Assembly: GCA_012656075.1 (NCBI GenBank)
Contig: JAAKBF010000203.1
Location: forward strand, 434,001 to 498,000
DNA from: Phytophthora hibernalis
Lineage: Eukaryota > Oomycota > Peronosporomycetes > Peronosporales > Peronosporaceae
DNA length: 64,000 bases
Direction: 5' to 3'
Each line of letters begins with the position of its first letter. Positions within the stretch are counted from its first letter, which is position 1. The translations under genes were made by a program, and so were the position numbers. Positions 1 through 10,629 of the stretch are shown piece after piece. The notes beneath the pieces were generated by a model that saw nothing but the letters and a program-made list of their open reading frames with translations, was not told the origin of the DNA and did not search any database.

Positions 1-264
1 CAGGCTCCATCTGCATCTGAATGAAGCTGCAATAGCTGTGCAATAGCTCATTCTCGTGGATGTGTCTGTTTTGTGGTCATACCTTGGACTTGGGGGCGGC
101 CAGCCAAATGGCGTCGGCCAGGGGTTAGCGGAAAGCGCAGACGACGCGCCGTTGAGCGCCAGAGGAGCCAAAATCAGCGCCGGCATCTGCGACGTCGGGA
201 ACATCTTGTGCTGCAGGAACGCCACGGCGCGCTGCATCGCGTTACGCACCAGCATCGCCGCCAT
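1..264 (-). CDS. partial unrecognised gene (runs off left edge)
   Basis: An open frame on the minus strand starts at an ATG at 264 and is still open at base 1. The first 80 or so codons have strongly GC-rich third positions and an Ala/Pro/Leu-rich product with a Trp-Pro-Thr-Pro-Phe-Gly-Trp-Pro stretch. A plausible donor (GTATGA) lies near base 53 and an acceptor (CACAG) near base 10, so the frame may leave the exon there. The frame also extends upstream of 264 without a stop to about 320, so the true start could lie in an earlier exon. I do not recognise the family; the N-terminal part is amphipathic and could be a targeting sequence, but that is inference. Confidence 0.35.
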   Translation of the reverse strand, partial: MAAMLVRNAMQRAVAFLQHKMFPTSQMPALILAPLALNGASSALSANPWPTPFGWPPPSPRYDHKTDTSTRMSYCTAIAASFRCRWSL

Positions 265-371
265 CTTCTTGTGAATGGAGTCGTACGTGCGGCCAACGGA
301 TAGCCACCGTCGGTCATACAAAGCACAAGATTAATATGTTATGCAGTATGATTGGATGAAAAGCGATAGTT

Positions 372-1498
372 TTGGACATGGATTCACTTTTGATCTGCGT
401 CATGGCGGATGTGGTGCTGCAGGACGTGCGGCGCCAGGTGTGCGAGGCGCAGGAGAACTGGAGGCGGAATTGCGTTGAGGAGGACAAGTTGGTGGTACCT
501 TTCATTACACTGACGTATGCGCAGAGCATTGATGGGTCCCTGACAGCCGAGAGAGGTGCGCGAGCTTGACGATGACTGCAACTACATCGAGGCTGACGTG
601 TAGCCAGGCAAGCCGACGTTGCTGAGTGGACCGGCGTCGATGAAAATGACACATGTACTGCGTACACTGCACGATGGAATTTTGGTGGGCGTTGGGACTG
701 TGATCGCAGACAACCCGTCGTTGAATGCACGACTGGCGGAAGGCACGTTGAGGTGGCATGGGATACAGGTGAGGTGCTGACAGCCCCGATTGCACAGGCA
801 TTAACCCGCGACCGATTATTATCGACACAAATCTGCGCTGTCCGATGAACATTAAGCTCTTTACACTGCCGACGTGCGAAAAGCCGGTCATCCTTTTTGG
901 TCGCGGATCCCAAGATCCAGGTACGCGTTGGTCTTACAGCTCCGGAATGGGAATGGAGATGAACTGGTACTGACGGGGTTCTGTTATTGTGTACAGATAT
1001 TCTGAAGAGGAAGCAAGCTCTTGAGGCATTGGGGGCTAACGTCCAGGAATGTCAGACCATGCATGGGGAGGACGGCCACGACCACGTCGATCTTCGCGAC
1101 GCCTTTCGTACGTTCATGTAAACGGCTAACCCCTCTTAATTCACAGTTTGTCTTGATTCGTTCCCCAGGTGTAGCAAAGCTGAACGGGGTCAGCAGTATC
1201 ATGGTCGAAGGGGGCGCTTCAATTTTGACAACGTGTCTCCAGGAAACCACACAGCGGCATCTTATCGACTTCGTTGTCGTTACCATTGCCCCCACTTTCG
1301 TACGTTGCCTCATATTCAGTGCCGCGGATACTGTTGCTCTAACTATCGCCTGCTGCACGATGTTCAGATTGAGGTCTCCGCGCAGTGGGCAGTTTGCTCA
1401 CTCCAGGCACATCCGCTCTGCCTGCATTTCCCCGCCTGCAACACCCTCGCTACTATATCCTAGAGAACGACGTGGTAATCCTCGGCAAACTTGAGTAA
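372..1498 (+). CDS. RIB7: RIB7-type pyrimidine reductase (riboflavin biosynthesis), multi-exon
   Basis: This is the homologue of yeast Rib7, an NADPH-dependent reductase of the RibD C-terminal/dihydrofolate-reductase fold that reduces the phosphoribosylaminopyrimidine intermediate of riboflavin synthesis. Landmarks in order are VPFITLTYAQSIDG, DGILVGVGTVIADNPSLN, PRPIIIDTNLR, SSIMVEGGASIL and a C-terminal DVVILGKL just before the TAA at 1496-1498. Introns that restore the frame are 556-607, 921-996 and 1108-1168, all with GT/AG borders. The junction between about 746 and 800 is not resolved: the frame changes there and the only canonical donor/acceptor pair encloses just 28 nt, so either an unusual intron or an indel is present. 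The last intron (about 1300-1406) has uncertain borders. The family call is solid; integrity is not. Confidence 0.8.
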
Positions 1499-1956
1499 AA
1501 ACCGCTAGGGCTGCGACGCGGCACTGCTCCCGAATCACCAGAATTCCGCCGCTGCGTCTATATACACTTCAACATAGCGGTTCAACGATGAAATGTCCAG
1601 CACTCGCACGTCGCCTTGCCCTTCAATGCCCCGCAAAACTCTGGTAAACACTCCTGTCCGCCGTCCGTGAAAGGCGCTGCGTCGTCTCGCATCCGTCCTC
1701 AGCAAGTTGCACCGTGGTGCAACCCAAGTAAGAACGTTATCACGGTTTTCTGCCCAATCAGAAAATGTCGTGCCTCCTTTTGGCCAATGGCCGGCTCGGC
1801 GGTTTTCTGTATTGGCTGTCGTCAGCGCTCAGAGCACCCGCTATATTGGCGCTCGGAGGCATGTCCTGGTAGGGTAGCCTCCTATTCCGCCGCCGAGTTG
1901 CTCACTCGCAAGTTGTCCGTCTGCTACCAATTACCAATTGGCAATTACTGTTTCTG
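1499..1956. other. intergenic region upstream of trehalose phosphatase
   Basis: No convincing gene. Short open frames here have no recognisable motifs. The stretch probably holds the 3' UTR of the RIB7-like gene and the promoter of the trehalose phosphatase gene. A direct repeat of TACCAATT appears just before the next start codon. Confidence 0.5.
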
Positions 1957-3004
1957 ATGGCCGCGCCCGCCACCGCCACTGCCGCCAATGGAGCGGCCCT
2001 CGAGCGGCCGCGTCGCCTGTCCGTGACGAACGCGAACGCGCTGGCCAACTTCGGCGAACTGCAGTCGCACTTCCGCGACCACCGCCTAGTGGTGTTTCTG
2101 GACTACGACGGCACGCTCACGCCAATTGTGAACGACCCGGCGCTGGCGCTGCTGTCGCCCGCCATGAAGCGCACGCTCGAGAAGCTGCGCGAGAAGTTCA
2201 TCACGGGCGTCATCTCGGGCCGATCGCTGCACAAGATCCAAAAGTTCGTGAGCATCCCACAACTGTACTATGCAGGCAGCCACGGGTTCGACATTGAAGG
2301 GCCCGACGGCACCTCGATCAAGAACCAAGTGGCTGCACAGTTCCTCACGGACCTGCACGAGGTCCGCGACGAGTTGGGAGCCCAGATTAAGGACGTTGCT
2401 GGTGCAGAAGTGGAGGACAACATCTTCTCCGTGTCGCTGCACTACCGGTGGGTACAGTCTGTGGTCACTATGTGCGACTGGTTTGGCTAACAGGTCGGGT
2501 TTTGGCTTTGCAGAAATGTGGATACTTCTTCACGCCCGCAGATTTCGAGTTTGGCGCACAAAGTGAGAGACGAGCACCCGCGTATTAGGTAAGGCAGCAC
2601 TTGTTGCTTTGTTGTGTTCGTTCAAGGGTATTGACTTGATCGTACTGAGCAGGATGAACGAGGGCAAGATGGTCTACGAGTTCAAGCCCAAGATCGACTG
2701 GAACAAAGGCAAGGCGCTGCTGTGGCTGCTGCAGGCGCTGGGGCTGGACGAGCACGACGACGTTTACACTATTTATATCGGCGACGACACTACGGATGAA
2801 GACGCGTTCCAGCTCTTCCAGGCGCACTGCAACCGCAAGGGCGTGGGCATCGTCGTGACTGAGGAGAGCGTGTCTACGGACGCCTCGTTCACGCTGCGTG
2901 ACACTAACGAGGTGTGCGAGTTTCTGAACCTCTTGATCACTTGCAGTGGTCATGACAGTAGCCCTCCGAGCACCCCTCAGCACACGGGCCCACCTCCTGC
3001 CTAG
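1957..3004 (+). CDS. trehalose-6-phosphate phosphatase (HAD family)
   Basis: Three exons (1957-2447, 2514-2588, 2653-3004) encode a protein of about 305 residues. It removes phosphate from trehalose 6-phosphate, the second step of trehalose synthesis. HAD motif I is FLDYDGTL with the catalytic aspartates at about residues 49 and 51. It is followed by VISGRS, AGSHGFDIEG, and the motif IV signature GDDTTDEDAF in the last exon. Both introns are GT-AG, 64-66 nt long, and keep the frame. Unlike many eukaryotic enzymes there is no trehalose-phosphate synthase domain; this is a stand-alone phosphatase of otsB type. The C-terminal tail is Ser/Pro-rich. The 1957 ATG is the first in frame after an upstream stop. 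Confidence 0.9.
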
Positions 3005-3305
3005 ACGGGGTAGTCTTTGTTCTTCTTGTAAGTGCTTTGGGTTCCCATTAACGTTTAGCACTGCTATAATTGGTTGGGTCATGTGCCTAACTAAATTCAG
3101 CACAGTGTATCCGTGTCCAGCTTGATGCATGTCGAGCGTTGTCTTCAACGTCACTATTTTTATTGCGTTTCAAATCTCTAGCAACAGAGTCGTATTGAGA
3201 AGATGCCGCTAAGATCGAATCTCGACTGACGAGCATGACGTCTCTGGCCGCTTTGAACTTCGCACTTCAGTTTTTGCGGTGGGGCGAGCACTTGCCTACA
3301 GTAGT

Positions 3306-5123
3306 ATGCATCGATTCTCGCGAGTACTTCCTCGCGCTGTTGCTGCGGCTGTGGCCTCGCAGCCTCGCGCCATGGTACCGATCGCTCAGCGTGTCTGGAT
3401 GCAGCAAGGTGCGCTTCAACTCGTCCACGATCTTGTAAAAAATGTTGACTTATATTGCTTCGGTGACCCTTTTGCGGCTGCAGCGTCGCACAATTACATG
3501 CAGTGGCGCCAATTCTCCAGTGTGACGGACGACCACAACAATGAGGAGCACCCGTCCATTGCCCAGGAGGTGAGTTGTGCTGGTGTTGTGGTCTAAATAT
3601 GGTGAAGAGACTGATGTGGAGGTTGGCTGCGTGTAGCTGCTTGGAGTGGACGTGCAACATCGCGAGTTCATTACGCTGCGCTGGCAAGATGGCAAGCGGA
3701 GCAAATTTCACCTGCTGCATCTGCGCACATGGTGCCAGTGTCAGGAATGCGGACACTCGACGGGGCAGCGAGTTGTGAGCTGCGCTGAGATCGATCAGAA
3801 CGAGCTTGACATCGACAAAGTGTTTGGTACGAGACGGTGGTGCAATTTATTTTGTAATGACGAAGCACTTACTAGTCGTGCTACTGCGCAGTCAAGGGCG
3901 ATACGCTCAACATCGTGTGGAACGATCGACACGAGTCAAGTTTTTCGTGCAAGTGGCTGGTTGAAAACAGCTACTCCGACTGGGCATTGGACCAGCATGC
4001 TCACAATATGACCACGACACCTTTGGCGCTTGACGCCCCAGTACCGGCGACGGAATACGCTCGTATGTTGGACACAAGTGACGACAAGGGCCTGTATGAG
4101 GCACTTCGCCAAGTTATTGAGAATGGTTTTACTGTCATTCGCAATACACCATCAGTGCCAGGCGCAGTCAAGACTCTTGCTGAGCGTATTGCACCAGTCT
4201 CTCACTCGTACGTTCCAACGTGGGTGTTAACGTCATCTCATTGACTTAGTAGATGAATGATACGATTGTTGTCGACAGATTCCAGTACGGTGATGTCTTT
4301 GACGTGATTGCGGAGCCCAAACCCGTAAGTGTTCATTGTGCACAATCAGCTCACTTACTGCCCAACATACCGGCATCTGATTGATCCTGCCGTGTATCCC
4401 TGTTGCCAGGTGAACATCGCGTACACCACTGTCTACTTGAAAAGCCACGTGGATCTGGCGTACTACGAGTCTCCTCCTGGGTTCCAGTTCCTGCACGCAT
4501 TGCAGTTCGACGAATCTGTGAAAGGTGGAGAGTCGACGTTTGTCGACGTTTTCGCCGTTGCGGGCGAGTTCCGTCGTTTTCACCCTGAGCACTTTGCCAC
4601 GTTCTGCCGTGTACCCGCTACATTTAAGAAGCACCACCTTACCCGCGAGAAGGCAACCATCATGGAGTATCAGCGCCCGCACATTCAGCTTAACCACCGC
4701 GACGAAGTAGTCGCTGTACACTGGAGCCCACCGTTCGAGGGGCCACTGAAGGTTCCGTTCGATGATGTCACACCGTACTACGACGCCTACCGCATCTTCC
4801 ATGAACTCGTTGAAGGTGGCAAGCACCGCTACGAGTTCAGGCTGAAGCAGGGCGACACTGTGGTCTTTAACCAGCGCAGGTACGATCATAGTCCTCCTCT
4901 GTCAACTATCCTCCCTCTCTCACCGTCGTTTTTCGCCTTATTTGACAGGGTCCTCCACGGAAGGAAGCAATTCACACCATGCTCGGATGGCGTGCGTCAC
5001 CTCCAAGGCACTTACATCAACATCGACGACGCTTTGTGCCGCTACAACGTGCTACGCTCGCGCTTTGGAGCCGATGACCCCACCGCCAAGAACCATCGCG
5101 TCGCCAATGGCAACTTCGCGTAG
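3306..5123 (+). CDS. gamma-butyrobetaine / trimethyllysine dioxygenase-like 2-oxoglutarate oxygenase
   Basis: Six exons (3306-3569, 3637-3826, 3892-4207, 4279-4324, 4410-4879, 4949-5123) encode about 486 residues. The N-terminal domain has the DUF971 pattern RWQDG followed by LR-W-C-Q-C-x2-C, which binds zinc in the BBOX1/TMLH family. The C-terminal TauD-type domain has the iron-binding H-x-D in KSHVDLAYYE (about H285 and D287), the family landmark PPGFQFLHAL, and a distal His in VLHGR (about H432). These enzymes act in carnitine synthesis, hydroxylating gamma-butyrobetaine or trimethyllysine; the sequence alone does not tell me which. The first 20 residues are Arg/Ala-rich without acids, consistent with a mitochondrial presequence, which supports starting at 3306. 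An upstream in-frame ATG at 3285 is possible. Confidence 0.85.
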
Positions 5124-5325
5124 GCCCCAATCTTCGTCCATTCACGGGCTTACCAAATGCGAACCTGTACTTGACAACGACGATAACCTGGTAAAACGTA
5201 GGAGTGATCGATATCGCAATACCGGCAACCATCTCAAGTTGAAGTGAAAATATCTGAGCCCGATCTGATACCATATAATATGTAAACATTGTGTAACATC
5301 GTGCATCGAGCAGCTACGTCACGTC

Positions 5326-8266
5326 ATGACGCCGACGCTGCTGCTGCGTCTGCTGTGTCTGTGCGCCGCCCTGGGGGCGTATCTGTGCTCGAGTGGCATG
5401 TTGCGACTGAATGAGATTTTCTTTCAGAGCTCAGCCGCTTCCTCCTCTGACTGGAATGGCCAGAAAGCGCAACTGCACGGCCAACACGAGGTCGACGCCG
5501 CCTACGACCGCCTCGTCGTGGTGCTAATCGATGCGCTGCGAGCTGACATGGTGTTGGGTAGCGCTGCAATGCGTGGCGGTGAGGATAGCGAGAAGAAGCT
5601 GAATAAGGGAGAGCTGAACGTTCATATGCCGTTCACTAGCGGCTTGGTGACGTCTGGGAGAGCTCTTGGGTACGTTGCGCACGCCAGTGTACCGACGGTG
5701 ACTATGCCTCGCCTCAAGGCGCTCGTGACGGGCAAAGCCCCGGCGTTTATTGACATTTTAAAGAACTTCAACTCTGCGGCGTTGGGAGACGACTCCAATC
5801 TGGTGACGCTGTTGGCGGCGAGTGGGAAGCGCCTTGTGTTTTACGGCGACGACACGTGGCTCAAGCTGTTCCCCGAGACGTTCAAGCGTTCGGACGGCAC
5901 GTCGGGGTTTTATACGAGAGATACGGTGGAAGTGGACGATAATGTCACAAGGCATTTGAAAGAGGAGCTGGACCCGACCATGCAGAATGAGAAGAGTAGG
6001 GATTGGGATGCGTTGGTGCTGCATTATCTGGGGTTGGATCACGTGGGCCATCTGCGTGGGCCGAGATCGCCGTTGATGAAAGATAAGTTGCAAGAAATGG
6101 ATGGCGTGGTGCAGTTGGTGGTGGAGTCGGTGCGTGAACAGGATGCAAATAGGATGAGAAATGACGAGTCCGCGCGGCCGTCACTGGTTTTGTTGTGCAG
6201 TGATCATGGCATGTCGGAGCTGGGAAATCACGGCGGTGCCACGTTGGAGGAATCGTCAGCTTTGCTGATGTTTCTGCGTGGCGATGGTGAGCCTCTGCAA
6301 TCTTCAGCAAGTAATCGCTACAAACAGAAACGAAGCCAGGTGGATTTGGTGCCAACGATCTCTTCACTTTTCGGGCTACCTATTCCACCATATAGTACCG
6401 GCCTGTTGCTCAATGATGTCGTTCGCGCCTCTTCTGGTTCAACCCTCCACCACAGTGCTTTCTACCTACGCGCATTGTACCGCAACTTTCAGCAGTTATA
6501 CGCTTTGGCTAAGGTTAAGTTCCACTCAACTGCTTTGGCAAGTTTTGACGAGCAGTTCGAGGGACCCCTGAGCAAACTTCACAAGAGTCTGCAAAGGGGT
6601 CAAGAAGATATCATTATTGATGAGCTGACCGCAGCTTCAGTTCTTGAAGCGTGTGAGGCGCTACAAGCCAAGGTTGTGGAAAGCGATGGCACTGAGTACA
6701 ACGGTTCCGCAGTTTTCTCCGGTCTGGCCTTCCTGTTTTTCGGCGGTATTGTTGCGTTGACGAAGCTTATCACTGCCGTCAAAATGAAGGATAAAGTGGA
6801 AACAAATGGAAGGCATCTACTTGTCTTTTGGGTGTAGGCAGTATTCTTCAAATTGCCAGCCTGTCATCAAGTTCTTCGATTGAAAACGAGCACGCAACAT
6901 CGTTCTTCATGACGACCTCATTACTTGTAGTGTGTGGACCCGTTTTACTGCGACGGCAAAAGTCGTCAGATGATGCTTCCGGCTCAAGAGGTAAAATCGT
7001 CTGGGTTGGAGTTTTGCTGGTGCTAACACGAATATTACGCGCTCGCAATCAAATCATCAATTTCTGGAGACTAAACGGGATGCGAGTCGACACCAGCTTA
7101 CCTGGAAACGAGTTCGCCACGGATGATTCTGTGTCGATTTTGTCAACAGCACCCGTGCTTCCTGCAAACATTTTCCTCCAAGTGTCTGTGTGGCTGTGAT
7201 TTGTGGAGTTGTACTGCGGAAAACTTCCCAGCACACCAGAGCTTTGCAGAAAGGAAAGTTGTTCGAGTGCCCTGTCGGTGTCTGCAGTGGAATACTTTTT
7301 GTAACTGGTATGGTTGCAACCCTCAGAGTCAAGGATATTTCTGATCTAAGCAATTCAGAAGATGCCTCGAGTGCCTTGGCAAAATGGGTATCACTGGATG
7401 CTGACGGAAGTGCGCGCGTGGTGTACGCAAGTGTTATCGTCCTCGCTGTATTAACAACTCTGGCTTGGCGAGCACTGCGATTTTTGCAAGTGGAAATGAT
7501 CACTTGGCTTTTGGTTGGGCTCCTCCAACGTGACACCAACTTCCCAGCGCTTTGCCTCCTCTGTTTGCAGATGGAATCAGTAGCGAGGCTGTTGCAAGCC
7601 AGCACGCTTCGGCATAGCGGGGTCATCGTCGCCGGGATAGCAATGTGGCTATCGCAAGCATCTTTCTTTGCACTGGGAAACTCGCACTTGGTGACCACAA
7701 TCGACATCAGCCAGTCCTATCACGGTCTGTCGTCGTATTCACAGGGCCTCGTCGGTTTGTTGACCTTCGTCAGCGTGTTCTCCGGTCCACTGGTGTGTTT
7801 TGTCAACCTTTTCCAGTGGTTAGACGTCGCAATACCCGGCCAAACGTCGGCAACAACTGTCGAGTGCGGCTTGTCAGCCTCCACGAGAACGAACGCGTGC
7901 CTTGCTGTCTTCACCTACCAGACACTTCGGTTCGCCTTTTACACGTACGTGGCCAGCAGAGAAGAGTGTTTGCTATGTTTTGTACTGACCTCACGTTTGT
8001 GGTTTCTGTGTCTATCCAGCGTCGTGGTGTACTTCATGCGATTTCACTTGTTCATCTGGAGCGTTTTCGCCCCCAAGGTACGATAGTGTAGCTCATTCTC
8101 AATGTTGTGGACTGTGCTCTGACAAGTCCCCCGTAACATTTTGCAGATGTTGTATGAGGTCGCGCACCTTGCTGTCTCCCTCGTGCTGGTGGCCTTGTTG
8201 GCCTTATCAATCAACAAACAAGGCAACGCCAACAAACTATACAAACAAAAACTTCTGCTTGTGTAA
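5326..8266 (+). CDS. PIGG: GPI ethanolamine phosphate transferase 2 (PIG-G/GPI7-like), two frame breaks
   Basis: This ER membrane enzyme adds ethanolamine phosphate to the second mannose of GPI anchors. The N-terminal lumenal alkaline-phosphatase-fold domain shows VVLIDALRADMV, FYGDDTW, YLGLDHVGH and CSDHGMSELGNHGG. The remainder is a series of hydrophobic membrane segments ending in FAPKMLYE, a recognisable GPI7/PIG-G tail. A clear intron (8078-8146) separates the last 39 codons. The frame breaks twice, at a T-run at 6826-6829 and a T-run at 7171-7174. At each, one missing T explains the shift and the protein continues sensibly. I infer undercalled bases rather than a dead gene. The start at 5326 gives a good N-terminal signal-anchor (TLLLRLLCLCAALGAYL). 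Confidence 0.85.
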
Positions 8267-8586
8267 ACGTGCAAGATCTAAAAACCTGACGACCAAAAAA
8301 ACGAATCAACGCAACACACACCGAAAGAACCAGCCAACTTCCCGAGTGTACCAAGAAAAAGTTAGAAATATTCAACTACTTTAGCACCTCGCTTGCATTC
8401 AGCAGCTTCTTCCCAACAGGACACTGACTAGACGCGGTTTGCATCCCAACCAGCGCCCACTTTCCTCAAAAAGTATAGAAAATAGGCAAACGCGACTGAT
8501 GCTGAATGAAGTCCACGAGGCTCCAAATGCGTCTCCCCGCCGTCGCAGCCGTTGCGACCGGCAGGGCGAACCTGTTAAGGCTGCGC
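8267..8586. other. convergent intergenic / 3' UTR region
   Basis: A-rich sequence with runs of AAC/AAA between the end of the PIG-G-like gene and the stop codon of eIF5A, which faces it. No coding potential recognised. Most likely the 3' UTRs of both genes. Confidence 0.5.
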
Positions 8587-9072
8587 TTAAGCGCCCAGGT
8601 CCTCCTTCTTGGCAATGATCTGCTCCGTGCCGCAGGCCTTCAGGACCGTGAGCACCAGCTGCTTGCCGTCGTCGAACTCGGCGCGGATCTCATCGGCGAA
8701 GGTCTCCGGGAACGTGGGCAGCTTGATGTCCTCGCGCGTGTCGCCCGAGTCGTCCATGAGCGAGCAGAAATCGTCGTCCGTGATGTCGAGCAGCGTGTAC
8801 TCGGCGCGCGAGACGAAGGGCACCGACGTGGTGTGCGTGGAGGGCACAATGTCCTCGTACTTCTTGTTGGTGAAGATGTCCAGCGCTGTGAAGTTACACT
8901 TGGCGTGGCCGTGCTTGCCCGTCTTGGACGTCGACACGTTCACCACCTTGCAGGGGTGGCCCTTGATCATGATGAAGCCGCCCTTGCGGATCTGACCAGC
9001 CTCCGAAGGGTAGGTCTCCGAGGCACCGGCGTCGGTCGAGTGGAACTCGAAATCATGCTCCTCTTCAGCCAT
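8587..9072 (-). CDS. eIF5A: translation factor eIF5A
   Basis: Intronless 161-residue protein, the usual family length. eIF5A binds the ribosome and helps peptide-bond formation at difficult sequences such as polyproline. The hypusination loop STSKTGKHGHAK is intact; the lysine converted to hypusine corresponds to about K53. Downstream KKYEDIVPSTH and LMDDSGDTREDIKLP are also typical of the family. The start is fixed by a conserved acidic N-terminus (MAEEEHDFEF) and an in-frame stop upstream. The upstream region to about 9250 holds a possible 5' UTR intron, but I cannot place it firmly. Confidence 0.97.
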   Translation of the reverse strand: MAEEEHDFEFHSTDAGASETYPSEAGQIRKGGFIMIKGHPCKVVNVSTSKTGKHGHAKCNFTALDIFTNKKYEDIVPSTHTTSVPFVSRAEYTLLDITDDDFCSLMDDSGDTREDIKLPTFPETFADEIRAEFDDGKQLVLTVLKACGTEQIIAKKEDLGA

Positions 9073-10271
9073 TGTAGTTGGGTGTGTTGGGGAAAGAACC
9101 TAAGGGGAACGAGTGGTGTCATTAGGTGATGTTGATGGGGTGGAGAGGGTGGATCTGGTGGTGCCATGGGGTCTGCATCGCCTGTGCCTGCATAGGAAGC
9201 AGCTGCATCTGAAGCAGTTGCTGCGCCTGCACCACCATGAGCGGTCTTAAATAGGAAGGAAGCTGCTCGTACCTTGGGAAGGGGGAAACTCAACTGGGGA
9301 TCCAAAACACAGTGCGATTGCAGGCCCGTTGGAAGCCACTGGCCATGGTGCGCCTTCCGTTTGAAAGGTCGCGCGAAGGTCGTCAGAAGAAGAACATTTA
9401 AGCGCGCTTAAAACGAGAAGGGCTAGGTGTATAATGAATTTGGATGGCGACACCTGCTGCAGTGCGTGCAGCTGAAGACAAGTGCTGATGAACAGCTGAA
9501 GCCGACAAGGAGGCAGTCAGGAGCACTGCAGTAGAGGCTATAGAGTGACACTCGACATTCTCACTGGGCAACGCGTCGTTGTCAAATGCAAGTGTACCGG
9601 TTCAACCGGTACGGGTACATGATGTACAGTGGGTAACGAAAGTCAATGGCCAAGACCATCGTCGAGATGTGCTAGAAAAAATCTCAACTTTTGTTGCTAC
9701 ACCGGTAGTGGGCTGCAACTTTCCACCACAGTACAATGCTTGGCGAAAGGCCTTTCAATAGTAGCATGACTTGCTAGGATCGCGTCCGTGGATGGTTTAT
9801 TAATAACTATTATGGTTATGACCAGTTCAAAAACAAAGTACACATGTTTCAGTGCCTGAGAAGTATTCGAAGACCCATTACTTTCAACTTGTGCATTCTC
9901 TTAGCCGTTCAAATGAAATCCCACCAATCTACGACTCCAGTACTCTTTCAGGAGACCTCCAGAAGACTGATTGTACCTACTGGTACTTTGTGTCGCTGCC
10001 AACTTGGCAGTGCCAAGGTTGTCTTCGACCTGTTGGAGTCGTTACGGTAACGATTCGTAATTTTTGAGCCCAATATCGTACTAACATGTAAATACTTCTG
10101 AAGTATTAGTTTGGATTGTTACCCTCTAGACTTAATACAGGAGATCTGTATATAGGGATCTTTAATTTTTTAATATCCGCAAAGACTATTATTATATTTG
10201 TGACGATTGACCCATCCGCAGAAGATTTGAATAGATTTATCCACCGTTCGAGCAACATTTTGGCAACGCAC
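9073..10271. other. eIF5A promoter, then AT-rich repeat-type DNA
   Basis: The first 400 bases are the 5' region of eIF5A. From about 9540 the base composition turns AT-rich and several copies of ACCGGT/GTACCGGT appear (9595-9620, 9700). This resembles short non-autonomous repeat DNA rather than genes. No open frame here carries a recognised domain. Confidence 0.4.
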
Positions 10272-10544
10272 TACACCGTTCACTCTAATTAGTCGTGCTT
10301 CGAATATAGTCATGCTTCTGTACTTTTTCGTGATACCACGGACGACAAAAATTCCCGAAGAGTTCAAAAGAGCACAAAAACAGTGGATTTGAGCAGATCT
10401 CGCCGAGGCGAAGCCAATCATCATCTTTCTTTCAATAAAAAGTTAATCTTGTTGTCACAAGATCAATTCACAAGTTCGACTTTCTCCGATAAAAATCGTA
10501 CACCATAATTAGTCAGGGTCAGACTAATTAGAGTGAACGGTGTA
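10272..10544. mobile_element. MITE-like element with perfect 22-bp inverted ends
   Basis: Bases 10272-10293 and 10523-10544 are exact reverse complements over 22 bp. The sequence begins TACACCGTTCACTCTAATTA, so each end carries a TA on the outside. That would fit a Tc1/mariner-type element (CACCGTT... ends, TA target duplication). The 230-bp interior is AT-rich and codes for nothing recognisable. Size, ends and low GC together suggest a miniature inverted-repeat transposable element. The family name is inference. Confidence 0.7.
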
Positions 10545-10629
10545 CGGTTAGTTATCGTCGGTAGCCGAGCACCGTATACCGGTACAGTACTACCAGTTGT
10601 TCAAGAATCGGTAAGGACTGGGCGCGGTG

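Noticed and set aside
1616..1957. 113-codon plus-strand frame before the trehalose phosphatase
   Set aside because: No motif, poor codon pattern, and it runs into the 5' region of the clearly real next gene.
2585..3154. 189-codon minus-strand frame
   Set aside because: Antisense shadow of the trehalose phosphatase last exon; its Val/Leu/Arg-rich composition is what GC-rich antisense gives.
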